Source of the DNA: Elymus sibiricus
Lineage: Eukaryota > Streptophyta > Magnoliopsida > Poales > Poaceae
Length of the DNA: 64,000 nt
Direction of reading: 5' to 3'
Assembly: GCA_039707655.1 (NCBI GenBank)
Contig: CM077666.1
Coordinates: forward strand, 242,698,166 to 242,762,165
Shown here: piece by piece, positions 1 to 11,696 of the stretch
How the letters are laid out: each line of letters opens with the position of its first letter
Position numbering within the stretch: the first letter of the stretch is position 1
Notes under the pieces: model-generated
The model's database searches: none
Told to the model about the DNA's origin: nothing
Seen by the model: the letters and a program-made list of their open reading frames with translations, nothing else
Position numbers and translations under genes: made by a program

Positions 1-3000
1 GCCGCACCATTTTGAGCTCCTGCTCCCCGTCCCGAGGATGGACTATGTTTCACTTGTGGATGTCCAGGTCACCGTGCCAAAGACTGCCGTCAGAATCAGA
101 ACCAGTTGGCACTTCCATCTGCTGGCCGTGGCAACCACCAGCCCCGCAACAACAATGCCATGCCTTCTTATGGTCGTGGTCAGGCTTATCATGTCAACAT
201 GAATGAAGATCAAGACCAACCAGCTATTGTGATGGGTACACTTCCTGTTAATTCAGTATCAGCTTCTGTTTTATTTGATTCAGGAGCATTGCATTCTTTT
301 ATATCAGAAGAGTTTGCATTCATGCATGGCATTAAACAAGAAAATTTGCACCAGCCATTAGTGGTTAACACTCCCGCGCGCCATTGTCGAACTTCCATGT
401 TCAGCCCTGATGTTACCATTAAAATTGAAGGGTTGGAATTCCATGCTTTTCCCATTATTTTGAAGTCTTCCAAAGTTGACCTCATTCTGGGAATGGATTG
501 GTTGAAGGCTCACACCGCCTTAATCAATTGTGCCACTAAAGCCGTCCAACTTCTGCACCCCTCGGATGAGATAGTAAATTACCAAGCTCATATAGTTCAA
601 AATGCCGAGGCTCAAATTTATGCCCTGAATGCGTTAAACGCTTCTCCTCTTGAGGGGATCGAAAACATTCCAGTCGTTTGCGACTTCCAAGATGTCTTCC
701 CAGAAGAACTTCCAGGAGTACCCCCTGTTAGAGCTGTCGAGTTTGTCATCGACTTAAAACCAGGCACCACTCCTATTGCGAAGCGTCCTTATAAGATGCC
801 GCCGCATGAGCTTCTTGAGCTTAAGGAGGAAATCGACAAGTCTCTTCGTAAAGGATTCATTCGTCCAAGTTCCTCTGCCTGGGGAGCACCTTCTCTCTTT
901 GTCAAGAAGAAAGATGGTACAAACCGATTGGTCCAAGATTACTGACCTATCAATCAGGCAACCATTCAAAACAAGTATCCGCTTCCTCGGATCAATGATC
1001 TATATGATCAACTTGCTGGATCATCAGTATTCTCTAAACTCGACTTGAGGTTGGGTTACCATCAGATCCGGGTCCGTGAAGAAGATATTCCCAAGACCGC
1101 CTTCGTTACTCGTTATGGCTCCTATGAGTACACTGTCATGTCTTTCGGCTTAACTAATGCCCCAGCAACGTTCTCCCGCCTGATGAATTATATCTTCATG
1201 GATTACCTCGACAAATTCGTCGTGGTTTATCTGGATGATATTCTGGTATATTCCAAGAATTAGGAAGAACATCTTCGTCTGGTTCTGGAAAAGCTTCGAG
1301 AGCATCAGCTATATGCCAAATATTCCAAGTGTGAATTCTGGTTATCTGAAGTAACCTACCTTGGTCATGTGATTTCCAAGGATGGCATCGCTGTTAACCC
1401 CGAGCGAGTTCAGGCTATTCTTGATTGGACTCCCCCGAAGAATGTCAAGCAAGTCAGAAGTTTTCTCGGACTCGCAAGCTATTGCCGTCGATTTGTCGAG
1501 AACTTCTCAAAGATTGCCAAGCCTCTGACTAATCTGCTTCACAAAGGCGTTAAGTTTGAGTGGACAGATAAATGTCAAGAAATTTTCCAAACTCTCAAGG
1601 ACAGGCTGACTTCTGCACCAGTGCTTGCTCCTCCGGATTCTCGCAAGGACTTCGTGATTTATTGCGACGCCTCTCGTCAAGGTTTAGGCTGTGTCCTGAT
1701 GCAAGAGCGCAGAGTAATTGCTTATGCCTCACGACAGTTGCGTCCTCATGAAGAGAACTACCCAGTGCATGATCTTGAACTTGCTGCAGTGATATATGCA
1801 TTGAAGCTATGGCGACATTACCTTCTTGGTAACCGATGTGAGATATACACTGATCACCAAAGTCTGAAGTATTTGTTTACTCAGCCGGATCTCAATCTCC
1901 GTCAATAGCGATGGTTGGAAACAATTACGGACTATGACTGCGGTATTTCTTATACCCCTGGCAAAGCTAATGTGATGGCTGATGCCTTGAGCCGCAAGTC
2001 CTATTGTAACAACCTCATGGTTCAGCGAGCTCAACCCCATCTTTATGAAGAACTTCGCAAGTTCAACCTTCATATCGTTCCACAGGGTTCTCTTAATACC
2101 CTTGTTCTGCAGCCGAATCTTGAGAAAGCTGTCAAGTCTGCGCAAGCAAAAGATGCTGAAGTTGATCAGATGAAAATGGATCTTGACCTTGAAAAGTCCA
2201 GAGATTTCTCGCTTGCTGAAGACGGAACCTTGTACTTCAGAGATCGCATTGTAGTACCTCGATTCGAACTTATGACCGACAAGGTTATGAAGGAGGCACA
2301 TGATACACCACTGTATATTCATCCGGGTAGCACCAAGATGTATCGTGATCTTCGTCAAAGGTACTGGTGGTCTAAAATGAAGCATGACATTGCTCGATAT
2401 GTTGCTGAATGTGACATTTGTCATCGCGTCAAAGCAGAACATTAGAAGCCTGCTGGAATTCTGTAACCGCTCCCTATCCCTGAGTGGAAATGGGACAAGG
2501 TTCAAATGGATCTTATCACTGGCCTTCCCAGGTCACAGAAGGGTCATGATGCTATTCTTGTCGTCATGGATCAACTCTCCAAAGTTGCACACTTTCTGCC
2601 AGTCAAGGAGACGATCACTGCTAGTCAGTTAGCGGAATTGTATATCTCCAGAATTGTATCACTCCACGGTATTCCGAAGGAGATCAGTTCAGACCGTGGC
2701 AGCCTTTTCACCTCTAAGTTCTGGGCAAGTTTCCAAGAAGCTATGGGAACTCATATAACCTGGAGCTCTGCTTATCACCCCCAGTCCCAAGGCCAAGTTG
2801 AACGAGTGAATCAAGTGCTTGAAGATATGCTGCGTGCTTGTGTCATCTCATTTGGCAAGAAGTGGGAAGAATCTCTCCCGTATGCTGAATTTTCATACAA
2901 CAACAGCTATCAAGCTAGCTTGAAGATGGCACCCTTCGAGGTACTTTATGGACGTAAGTGTCGAACCCCTCTGAATTGGTCAGAAACTGGGGAACGGCCG

Positions 3001-3558
3001 CTCATTGGTCCGGATATTATCCAACACGCTGAAGAGCAAGTCCGTATTGTCCGGGAAAATCTCAAGGTGGCCCAATCTCGCCAGAAGAGCAATTATGATC
3101 GTAAACACTGGGGATCGATCTATCAACCTGGTGAGCAAGCGTACCTGCGTGTCACTCCTATGAAGGGCACTCATCGCTTCGGAATTAAGGGCAAGTTAGC
3201 TCCACGCTACATTGGTCCCTTCCGCATTCTCGCCAGACGTGGACATGTGGCATATAAATTGGAGTTGCCGCCGCAATTCTCTCACATCCACAACGTCTTC
3301 CATGTGTCGCAACTTCGTCGTTACTTCAAGGAATCTCCGCACCGAGCAGTGGATCATGAATTGCTCGAATTGCAAGATGACCTATCTTATAAAGAGCATC
3401 CGATCCGCATTCTCGATCAAGCTGAACGTCGGACCCGCCAGAAGACAACCAAGTTCCTTAAAGTGCAGTGGTCAAATCATACTGAAGGTGAAGCCACTTG
3501 GGAACGCGAGGATCGTCTTCGGGAAGAATACCCCGATCTTTTCGCTTCTACCTCCTGA
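1..3558 (+). pseudogene. gypsy gag-pol polyprotein (zinc knuckle to chromodomain), five in-frame stops
   Basis: One reading frame spans the region. In order: CCHC zinc knuckle (46-87, CX2CX4HX4C); aspartic protease with DSGA followed by HSFIS (about 275-310); reverse transcriptase (about 700-1400) with catalytic YLDD near 1209-1220; RNase H (about 1630-1990) with D in IYCDAS, E in DLELAAV and D in YTDHQS; integrase with an HHCC zinc finger (about 2300-2440) and D, D, E in QMDLITG, SSDRGS and GQVERVNQ; a GPF-type module (about 3200-3275); and a chromodomain-like end (about 3390-3558). Stops lie at 943, 1261, 1906, 2443 and 2464, all in the same frame with no frameshift. RT, RNase H and integrase signature residues are otherwise intact, so the element decayed mainly by nonsense changes. 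Together these activities would copy element RNA to cDNA and insert it; the chromodomain targets heterochromatin in this lineage. It cannot make a full polyprotein now. Confidence 0.93.
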
Positions 3559-3579
3559 ATTCTCGGGACGAGAATTTCT

Positions 3580-3595
3580 TTTAGAGGAGGAGAAT
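3580..3595 (+). other. polypurine tract of the gypsy element
   Basis: A short purine-rich stretch (TTTAGAGGAGGAGAAT) lies directly before the LTR start TGTAACACC at 3596 and 20 bases after the pol stop codon. In LTR elements this is where plus-strand DNA synthesis is primed. Position and composition fit. Confidence 0.8.
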
Positions 3596-6079
3596 TGTAA
3601 CACCCCTGTGTAATGAGCAACAGTGATCCCTAATGATAATGCTAAGTCAAGTTGATTTGCAATGCATGATCACAGTGGAATCATATCTCATTTCAAATTC
3701 CATCTTTGAATTCAATTCAAATCATAAGTGAAATTTGAAGTTGCTCAAAAATTGCTGGAAAATAGTTCATGTTGTAGCAAATATTCCAAAACAAATTCTT
3801 GTTCAGGAAAACAACATCACCTATTTGCTAAAATGGACTAGAGCATTTAAAATAGTGCAAAAATAGCAATTTTAATGCCATTTCAATTATGAAAAATTCA
3901 AATGGCCTCCAAACTTTTTGTGGCAGTGGAGAATAATGCAATGTATTTTTGTGGACAAGTTTCACATTTTACAAAATGCATTTGGCAGCTCAAATTATTT
4001 ACAAAACTCTCTGTAAAATGAAAAACAGAAAAGAAAAAATGCAAAAGGCCTAACAACTACTGTGAGCTGGGCCTAAGTGCATAGTGGCACGGCCCAGCCC
4101 ACCTCGCTCTCTTTCTCCCTCCTCCCGCTCTCTCTCAACGCGTGTCGGCGCGCTCCTGGTCGCGCGCGCACGCACCGGTGACCGGCCGACACGGTGCCAC
4201 TACAGGCCGGCTGAGGGGATAAGAATGGCCCCCTCAGCCTCCCTGTCGTCCCTATCCACTCCTCCCCTCTCCTCGCTCTCTCTGTCTCGCCCGCGCGCGA
4301 GCTCGCCCGAGCGCGTCCGTCGCCGTCGCCACCATTTCCCGCGGCCACCGTGCTCCCCGCTCCTCTCCGCCGTGTCCAGCCGCTCCGCCGTGCTCCGCTA
4401 CCTCGTCTACGGCCACGAGCGCAAGCCGGGGAGCCCCACCGCACGGATCCACGCCGTCTTCTTCTTCCTCGGGTCGCCGGCGAGCTCCTCCAATTCCGGC
4501 CGCCCTGCAACTCCTAATCTGTCACCGGGCCACCTTGCGCCTCCCCGGTGAGCTCCTCTCTTTTTCCCCTCTCTCCGCGCGCCTGTTCGCGCCCCTAGCT
4601 GCTACTGCCATCGCTGCCGTAGCTCATCTCCGCCGCCGTGCTCGTCGCCGTCAATGCCGTCGCCGTCGAGCTCGTCCGAGCACGCAGCCGTGCTCAGCGA
4701 GCGCGTAGAAGTCGAACGCCACCGCTAGCTCGCTCTGCCACGCCCTGCACCGCCGTAGCCAAGTTCGCCCGTACACGCCGCCAACCGCCGTCGCCGCTCC
4801 GGCCGATTCCGGTCACCCTAGCCCGCGCCACCGGTGCCATTCGACGCGGCGTCGAGTGCACGTTCGAACAGCACCGGCCGCGCTCGAAACGGCCCTCTGT
4901 AACGCGATTCCGGCGAGGCCCTCCGCCGTGTTTGGGCGTCGCCGGCGACGAGCCGCCAGCCACCGCCGACGTGGCACACCTAGGGCCACCCCTGGGTCAC
5001 TGCCAGTGGGCCCCCTGGCCCCAGTTGACTGGGTTGACCAGTCAACCCTGCTGACTGGGCAACCCCAGTCGCTGACAGGCGGGCCCCACCTGTTAATTAA
5101 CGTTTTTATAATTAAAAATAATCTAATAACTAATTAGGCACTGACAGATGGAGCTCACTCCCTAATTAACCTCTGTTTAGTTTATTTTAACTCTAATTAT
5201 CCCTCTGTGTATGACAAGTGGGACCCAGCTGTCAGGTTTGACCTGGAACAACTGGAGTTGACCACTGACGTCATGCTGACATCATGCTGACGTCATAAGT
5301 GATTACTGTTCTGGATAATGCGAATTTATTAATTAAATTAATTCCAGGATTTTCAGAAAATTGTTTAAAACTTTGAAAATTCGTAGAAATTAAACCGTAG
5401 CTCGGATCGAAAAGTTTTCTACATGAAAGTTGATCAGAAAAACGAGACGAATCCGAATATGTGGTCAAAATGCTTGACCATCACTCCTAACTAGCTGAAC
5501 GTGGAACCCTCCCCTCTGGATCAACTGTCTGAAGACTGCCTAAGGCCGGGAAAATATCCCAGATATTTTCCCGCTTCGTCTGCAACGTGTAGCACTGCGA
5601 TAGATCACCACCATCGCTGCATTTTGCCATGCCATGCATTGTGTTGCTTTTGTTTGCCTTGTGTTTACTATTTCTCCCCCCTCTTCTCTCCGGTAGACCC
5701 CGAGGCCGACGCAGCTCCGGAGTACGACTACACCGTTGACGACCCCTCTTTTGTCGCAGAGCCTCCAGGCAAGCAAACCCCCTTCAACATGCCTATATCA
5801 CCTATTCTTTCCCCCCCATGCTTGCATTAGAATTGCTACAATTGTTGTGTCGAAATACCTATTCTGATGATAGCCTATTTTTGTAACTGCTTTTGATACC
5901 TTATCTACTATCCTAAATGCTTAGTATAGGTTGGTTAGTGAACCATTTGTGGCCCCTCATCCTTGTCCTAGTTGCCCCGCTTTAGTAGTGGTGCCCCGAT
6001 TGAGGTGATCGATGGGCTGAGACCAGCACATAACCGCACACCCCCTAAGTTGTATGACTCTGCAGAGCTAGCATCGAGT

Positions 6080-6285
6080 GCCGAGGGTGATACCTCATAC
6101 ATCACTTCTGATGATGTCTCTGTAGCACAGCTAGTCGGTTGTGAGTTATCGAGGGTGATTCCTCTCTCACCACCTCCGATGAAGCTACTGTCGTACAACC
6201 TCTCAAGTGTGAATCCATCGAGGGTGATTCCTCCGGGTTCACCTTGACGTATACATCGAGTGGAAATCCATCGAGGGTGATTTCT
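6080..6285 (+). repeat. short tandem motif inside the gypsy LTR (4 copies of CGAGGGTGAT)
   Basis: The motif ATCGAGGGTGATTCCTC, with small changes, occurs at 6080, 6148, 6217 and 6269, spaced 68, 69 and 52 bp. The same series, with three copies, is in the solo LTR at about 31740-31893. The intervening sequence is partly conserved, so this is an old tandem array of a roughly 68-bp unit. Confidence 0.8.
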
Positions 6286-6350
6286 CGGATTCTTTCTTGA
6301 TGTGTTGGACACACGGTTACCATATATTTATTTCAGTCGTTAATTAGAGT

Positions 6351-6412
6351 CGGGTCGACCCCGAGGGGTACCCGCGAGTAATGTGGAGTCGGGTTGACCG
6401 TGAGGATACCCG
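6351..6412 (+). repeat. two tandem copies of a 30-bp motif inside the gypsy LTR
   Basis: AGTCGGGTCGACCCCGAGG and its neighbour GTACCCGCGAG are repeated once with few changes, about 35 bp apart. The solo LTR holds three diverged copies of the same motif at about 31946-32053. Confidence 0.7.
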
Positions 6413-7363
6413 CGAGATAATTACGTGGCATGGCCGGGCATTCTTAGCACTTGCCGTAAGTCCACGAGACGGGGTGACGTGGTCACATGATCGTGAGTCT
6501 CTGCTCGTTTCCGCGAGTTCCCAACGCACTAATGTGTTAGGATATGTGATCTGAGTAGGCCTCTGGCCTTTTCGCACTAACCATCATGCGGGAATAGTAT
6601 GGGCACTCGGTGTCGTATGTATCAGCCAAAGTTCTTCAGACGTCAGCAGTTGAGCGGCACACGCTCGGGTTGGACCGCGACGACCTGCGTGTGTATACAG
6701 GGGCTAGGTCTGCTCCCGGCCGTACTCGCAATGCGCAGGAGTGCAAAGGGCGATGGGCCCAAGACCCCTGAGCACTTGGTGTAGACCGGCGTGCTGGCCT
6801 CTCTGTTGAACCTAGGTAGGGCTACGACGTGTCGATCGGCCGAGGCCGGGCATGGACCCGAGTAGGCGTGTCCGGCCAGAGTTAATCGAGCGTGTTGTGT
6901 AAGTTGGTGCACCCCTGCAGGGAAGTATATCTATTCGAATAGCCGTGTCCACGGTAACAGGACGCTCAGAAAATATCCCGATGTTCTACAACTAGAAGTG
7001 GATACTTGTGATGCTAATGGATATGATGGCTCCGGGATCGCTTTCTCGCAGGGAGTCAAGGAAGGATCTCTGGGCATTGTTACTACTTGTTGCTACTACT
7101 ATATTTATGTACTAATCTGCACTCTTCTAATGCTGCAAGATGCTAAAGATGCTAGTCTTCGATAGGCTAGGCCCTTGATAACCCACAAGTATAGGGGATC
7201 ACAACAGTTTTTGAGGGTAGAGTATTCAACCCAAATTTATTGATTCGACACAAGGGGAGCCAAAGAATATTTGCAAGTATTAGCAGTTGAGTTGTCAATT
7301 CAACCACACCTGGAGACTAAATATCTGCAGCAGAGTGATCAGTCGCACAGTAGTATGATAGTT

Positions 7364-7440
7364 TGATAGCAGTAGCAGTAACGGTAGCAGCAATAGTAGT
7401 AACAGTTGTGACAGCAGTAGCAACAGTAGTAACTTAGCAA
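7364..7440. repeat. imperfect AGT/AGC trinucleotide tract in the LTR
   Basis: Runs of AGT, AGC and AAC triplets. The same tract is at 15474-15562 in the other LTR, longer by 18 bp, and on the opposite strand in the second element copy (about 40890-40960 and 54475-54550). It is part of the family LTR, not a local microsatellite expansion. Confidence 0.75.
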
Positions 7441-8237
7441 GGAACAATATATGAAATGCTCGTAGGCATTGGATCGGTGATTATGTTGGATAACATTCAT
7501 CATGTAACAGTCATAACCTAGGGCGACACAGAACTAGCTCCAATTCATCAATGTAATGTAGGCATGTATTCCATATATAGTCATACGTGCTTGCGATAAG
7601 AACTTGCATGACATCTTTTGTCCTACCCTCCTGTGGCAGCGAGGTCCATAAGGAAACTAAGGGATATTAAGGCCTCCTTTTAATAGAGAACCGGAACAAA
7701 GCATTAACACATAGTGAATACATGAACTCCTCAAACTATGACAATCACCAGAAAGAATCCCAATTATTGTCACCTTGGGGTATGCGGATCATAACACATA
7801 GCAGGTGCGTATAACTTGCAAGATCGGATCAAGAACACAAATATATTCATGAAAACATAAAGGGTTCAGATATGGAATCATGGCACTCGGGCCCTAGTGA
7901 CAAGCATTAAGCATAGCAAAGTCATAGCAACATCAATCTCAGAATATAGTGGATACTAGGGATCAAGCCCTAACAAAACTAACTCGATTACATGATAAAT
8001 CTCATCCAACTCATCACCGTCCAGCAAGCCTACGAAGGAATTACTCACTCCCGGCGGTGAGCATCATGAAATTGGTGATGAAGGATGGTTGATGATGATG
8101 ATGCCGGAAGACCCCCCTCTCCGGAGCCCCAAACAGACTCCAGATCTGGCCTCCCGATGAAGAACAGGAGGTGGCGGCGGCTCCGTATCGTGAAACACAA
8201 TAAAACTTCCTCCCCTATTTTTTTCTCTAGAATTGTG

Positions 8238-8245
8238 AATTTATA
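8238..8245 (-). promoter_or_regulatory. TATA box in the 3' LTR
   Basis: Reads TATAAATT on the minus strand, about 325 bp into the LTR and just downstream of the GC-rich hairpin. The equivalent site in the 5' LTR is at 16365-16372. The second element copy has TATAAGTA at the same place. Inferred core promoter of the element; this copy, in the 3' LTR, would fire into the flanking gypsy LTR. Confidence 0.6.
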
Positions 8246-8275
8246 GCGTTGGAATTAGGTCAGATGGAGCCATGT

Positions 8276-8335
8276 GGGCCCCACGAGGTACCAGGGTGCG
8301 CTTGGGGGGGTGGCGCGCCCTGGTGCCTCGTGGGC
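8276..8335. repeat. GC-rich inverted repeat (hairpin) in the 3' LTR
   Basis: Two arms of about 24 bp, GGGCCCCACGAGGTACCAGG on one side and CCTGGTGCCTCGTGGGC on the other, are near-perfect reverse complements around a G-rich loop. It sits about 30 bp upstream of the TATA box in element orientation. The same hairpin occurs at 12097-12156 and 16402-16469. Confidence 0.85.
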
Positions 8336-8571
8336 ACTGGGTGGCCCCCCTCCAGTGGGTCTTGGTGCCCGTATTTTTAATATATTCCATAAAAAATCTC
8401 CAGAAAGTTTCATCCAATTCCAAGAACTTTTATTTCTGCACAAAAAACAACACCATGGCAATTCTGCTGAAAACAACGCCAGTTCGGGTTAGTTCCATTC
8501 AAATCATGCAAATTAGGGGCCAAAACAAGAGCAAAAGTGTTTGGAAAAGTAGATACGATGGAGACGTATCA

Positions 8572-8586
8572 ACTCCCCCAAGCTTA
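8572..8586 (-). other. polypurine tract of the Sabrina-like element
   Basis: Minus strand TTAAGCTTGGGGGAGT lies directly before the 3' LTR. This is the expected plus-strand priming site. Near-identical motifs recur inside the element at 10641-10653 and 14345-14357. Confidence 0.85.
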
Positions 8587-10673
8587 ACTCATTGCTTGTC
8601 CTCAAGCAATTCAGTTGACAAACTGAAAGTGATAAAGAAAAACTTTTACAAACTCTTTTGTTCTTGTATCTATATATATGCTTAAATAGTACCCAAGTTT
8701 TCAGCAAAGATTATAACTAACCATGTAAATGATAACTCTTAGAAATTATATTCACTCATATCAATGGCATAATCAACTAGCGAGCAATAATAAGATATTT
8801 CAAATGCCAACACTTTGTCAAAACGATCATGATATAATATGACAACATGGTATCTCGCTAGCCCTTTCTGAGACCGCAAAACATAAATGCAGAGCACCTC
8901 CAAAGTTCAAGCAGCGACTAAACATTGTAATTCATGGTAGAAGAGATCCAGTCATGATGCACACAACATTAACTATTCACAATGCATGAGAATGACAATA
9001 GTGCTCTCAGGACTGGTGCTTATTTGAGAAGGTGATGACTCAACAATAAAAGTAAAATAACATAAAAGTAAATAGATAGGCCCTTCACAGAGGGAAGCAT
9101 GGATTTGCAGAGGTGCCAGAGCTCAAAGCTTAAATCAGAGATAAATAAAATTTTGGGAGGTATGCCTTTCCTGTCAACGTCACGACCGAGAGTTTTCAAT
9201 ATCTTCCATGCTAAACACATTAGCGGTGGTTCCCAAGCGGTAAAGTAAAGTTTACTCCCCCTCCACCAATAATCACAAGCCATGGCTAGCCGAATCCTCG
9301 GGTGCCCACCATACCAACAACTTTCTGGGGGAGTTTGTTTTATTATTTTGCAATTTTAATAATGGGACTGGGCATCCCGATTATCAGCCCCTCTCGTGCA
9401 AGGACAAGTGAATCAACACTCATCCTGAGAATAACCCGCTTAGCATGGAAGATACTGACCACCCCCTATCGCTCCATGAGCGGTATGGGCACACAAAACA
9501 GATGTTCATTTGAATATTTAGAGGTGGCACATGCAAATTTACTTAGAACGGCAGAGTAATACCGCATATAGGTAGATATAGTGGACTCATCTGGAATAAC
9601 TTTAAGTTTAAGGGTTTTGATGCACAAGCAGCATTCCCGCTTAGTACAGGCGAAGGCTAGCAAATAGGTTGAGAAGCGACCAGCTAGAGAGCGAAAACGG
9701 TCATAATCATGCATTATGAATAATCAACATTGAATACTAGCATGAGTAGGATATAAACACCATGAACATAAATATCGTGAAGGCTATGTTGGTTTTGAAT
9801 CAACTACATGCGTGAACATGTACCAAGTCAAGCCACTTGAAACATTCAGAGGAGGATACCATATCATCATACTACATCACAATAATTTTAATGCATGTTG
9901 ACACTCAAGATAAATCATTATCCACTCCTAGCTACATAAGCATGGCATGAGCAACTATAATCTCTAATTGTCATCGCAAACATGTTTAATCATAACATGC
10001 TGAATCATGGATACTGAGTTAAACATATTTACAAAAACAAAGAACAAGTTGAGTTCATACCTGCTTTTCCTTGCCACAGTCACTTCATCAAATCATCGTC
10101 ATTATTGCCTTTCACTTACACGACCGAATGATATGAAAGTAATAATAGTGCAAGAGTACCGTGGACTAAGCTGGAATCTGCAAGCATTTTATTCAAAGGA
10201 GAAGACAAGGTAAAATGGGCTCTTTGTTAGATCAACAATAATGCATATGAGAGCCACTCAACGTTTTCATCGTGGTCTTCTCCTTACAATGACTCAACAA
10301 AAGAAGAGAAAAGAATTTCAGAGAAACACACTGAAATATTTTTGGAGTTTTTAGTTTTTCTGAAGAAGACAAAATAAAGAAAAACGAAAAACGAGAAAAA
10401 ACTATTTACACGGGAAAGCTCCCAACAAGTAAAAGAAGAAACAGGAAATCTTTTTGAGTTTTCTTTTAATACTATGAAACTACAACTAATTAAACTAGAA
10501 AGAAAAACCGAAAAGAAGCGAGAAATGTTTTTGGATTTTCTCAAGTTTTTCGAACACACTAGATGAAAGCGAGAAAATAAAACTAGCATGGATTATACAA
10601 TGAAAAAGTATGAACACCGAATGTCGGTGAGAGATACGTACTCCCCCAAGCTTAGGCTTTTGCCTAGCTTGGT
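8587..10673 (-). other. 2.1-kb non-coding internal stretch of the Sabrina-like element
   Basis: It lies between the stop of the Athila-like gene and the polypurine tract. I find no frame with a recognisable protein on either strand. The first 1.6 kb is ordinary AT-rich sequence; 10300-10600 is A-rich with repeated GAAAAA-type words. The second element copy keeps this block at about the same length (51212-53313), so it is a normal part of the family and not a local insertion. It may be the 3' untranslated region of the internal gene. Confidence 0.7.
10641..10653 (-). other. internal polypurine-like motif 1
   Basis: Minus strand AAGCTTGGGGGAG, identical to the core of the true polypurine tract at 8573-8585. 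It lies 21 bases beyond the stop of the Athila-like gene. The second element copy has a changed version (AAGCTTGCGGGAG, from 51232). Confidence 0.7.
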
Positions 10674-11696
10674 CTACGGCCATCCGTAGTAGCCATCCGG
10701 TCCCATGTGAAAGTCCTGAGGCGGCGGCACCCGAGTGTCCCAATCCTGGGGCTCCTCCTCTGCCGCTGCCAACGTGTTCCGGTAAGCAATAATGTCCGGT
10801 GGCATCATGGTATATCCGTTCCTGGCATGAGAATCAAACAAAGCAGGTGCAGGCAACGGAATAATATCACGAGTATCCTCACTAAAAACCAAGTTATAAC
10901 GAATGTTGTGAGGAGGCTCAGGAGCATCAAGAAAGTGGTGGTCCCTCATGGACTGGTGATCTAAGTAAACTCTGGGCAACAAACAATCATGAGGGCGTAT
11001 GTTAACATTAAAATGTCTCGCTAAGCGAGTAGCATAAATACCACCATGAATTTTACCCCTAGTTCTATTAGTGTGCAGGTGGCGTGCAACGATAGCTCCC
11101 AGGTTATATGTGTTGTCATTATGCAGTGCACAGCGTAAAATGGTAAAGTCAGGTGCAGCTAGCACACTACCTTGCTCCCTAGCAATCAAGCATTTCCCTA
11201 AGAATAAAGCAACGTAATGAACAGAGGGAAATTGCAAGCTAGTGGCTCGGGCTTTCGACACGCCCCTTGTCCCTCCCACAGTTAAAGTGTGGAGGAAACC
11301 CTCGAACTCCTCCGGGCGAGGCTCTCTAATTTCCCCATCAAAGGGAATCAAACATATCTCACAAAATTCAGCCAGAGGTATCTGATAATGTTCAGCATAT
11401 AAATCAAAGCGCACCTCAGGGGGTTCAAGCCTACTCAGAAAATGAAAGTTTTGCACAAAGGAATTTGTAAGGATGTGGTGCTGGTCACACTCATCTGCGA
11501 GGAAGTTGGTCAGTCTGGCATTTGCAACGAATTGCGCGAACTCTTGGTAGAATCCAGCTTCGTTCATGAAGGCATTGTGCGGCCATTCGCATGGCCGGAC
11601 CTTCGTCCTACGCGGAATGTTGAGGTCACTGTCCGAGGACTCCCCAAGGACTCCCTTGGCGTTCCGCTTCGAGGAACTCCTCCGGAAGAAATTCAT
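10674..11696 (-). CDS. Athila ORF1-like retrotransposon protein, 340 aa, intact
   Basis: The protein resembles the ATHILA ORF-1 group found in plant gypsy elements; its biochemical role is unknown. A basic, serine-rich start (FRRSSSKRNAKG) is followed by the family run RPCEWPHNAF and a conserved core: CEICLIPFDGEI, then LHTNRTRGKIHGGIYATRLARHF, then YNLVFSEDTRDI, with an acidic, proline-rich end. I see no membrane segment or signal peptide. The start at 11696 (MNFFRR) is preferred to the upstream ATG at 11780, because the second copy aligns from the equivalent ATG (44751, MLKWRL) and not before it. It is open from start to stop, unlike every pol frame in the window. It lies downstream of gag-protease with a 780-bp spacer, where an envelope-like gene sits in some plant elements, but nothing here shows an envelope function. 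Confidence 0.75.
   Translation of the reverse strand: MNFFRRSSSKRNAKGVLGESSDSDLNIPRRTKVRPCEWPHNAFMNEAGFYQEFAQFVANARLTNFLADECDQHHILTNSFVQNFHFLSRLEPPEVRFDLYAEHYQIPLAEFCEICLIPFDGEIREPRPEEFEGFLHTLTVGGTRGVSKARATSLQFPSVHYVALFLGKCLIAREQGSVLAAPDFTILRCALHNDNTYNLGAIVARHLHTNRTRGKIHGGIYATRLARHFNVNIRPHDCLLPRVYLDHQSMRDHHFLDAPEPPHNIRYNLVFSEDTRDIIPLPAPALFDSHARNGYTMMPPDIIAYRNTLAAAEEEPQDWDTRVPPPQDFHMGPDGYYGWP

Larger units (their letters stand above)
7176..8571 (-). repeat. 3' LTR of the Sabrina-like element
   Basis: It begins on the + strand with TGATAACCCACAAGTATAGG and ends GAGACGTATCA at 8571. It pairs with 15285-16704. Over the first 220 bp or so I see six substitutions and one 18-bp length difference in a trinucleotide tract, so the copies are a few percent apart and the insertion is moderately recent. 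It carries a TATA box and a GC-rich hairpin, listed separately. Confidence 0.93.

Noticed and set aside
1807..2505. Long minus-strand frame of 232 codons opposite gypsy pol
   Set aside because: It mirrors the conserved integrase and RNase H codons on the other strand and has no protein similarity of its own.
4084..5137. Overlapping open frames of 90-155 codons in the GC-rich block, both strands
   Set aside because: They lie inside the gypsy LTR, are made of R, S, P and A from GC-rich codons, occur on both strands at once and match no family. The same happens at 29667-30753 in the solo LTR.
10674..11696. Envelope gene by position after pol
   Set aside because: No signal peptide, membrane segment or cysteine pattern; the similarity is to Athila ORF1-type proteins.
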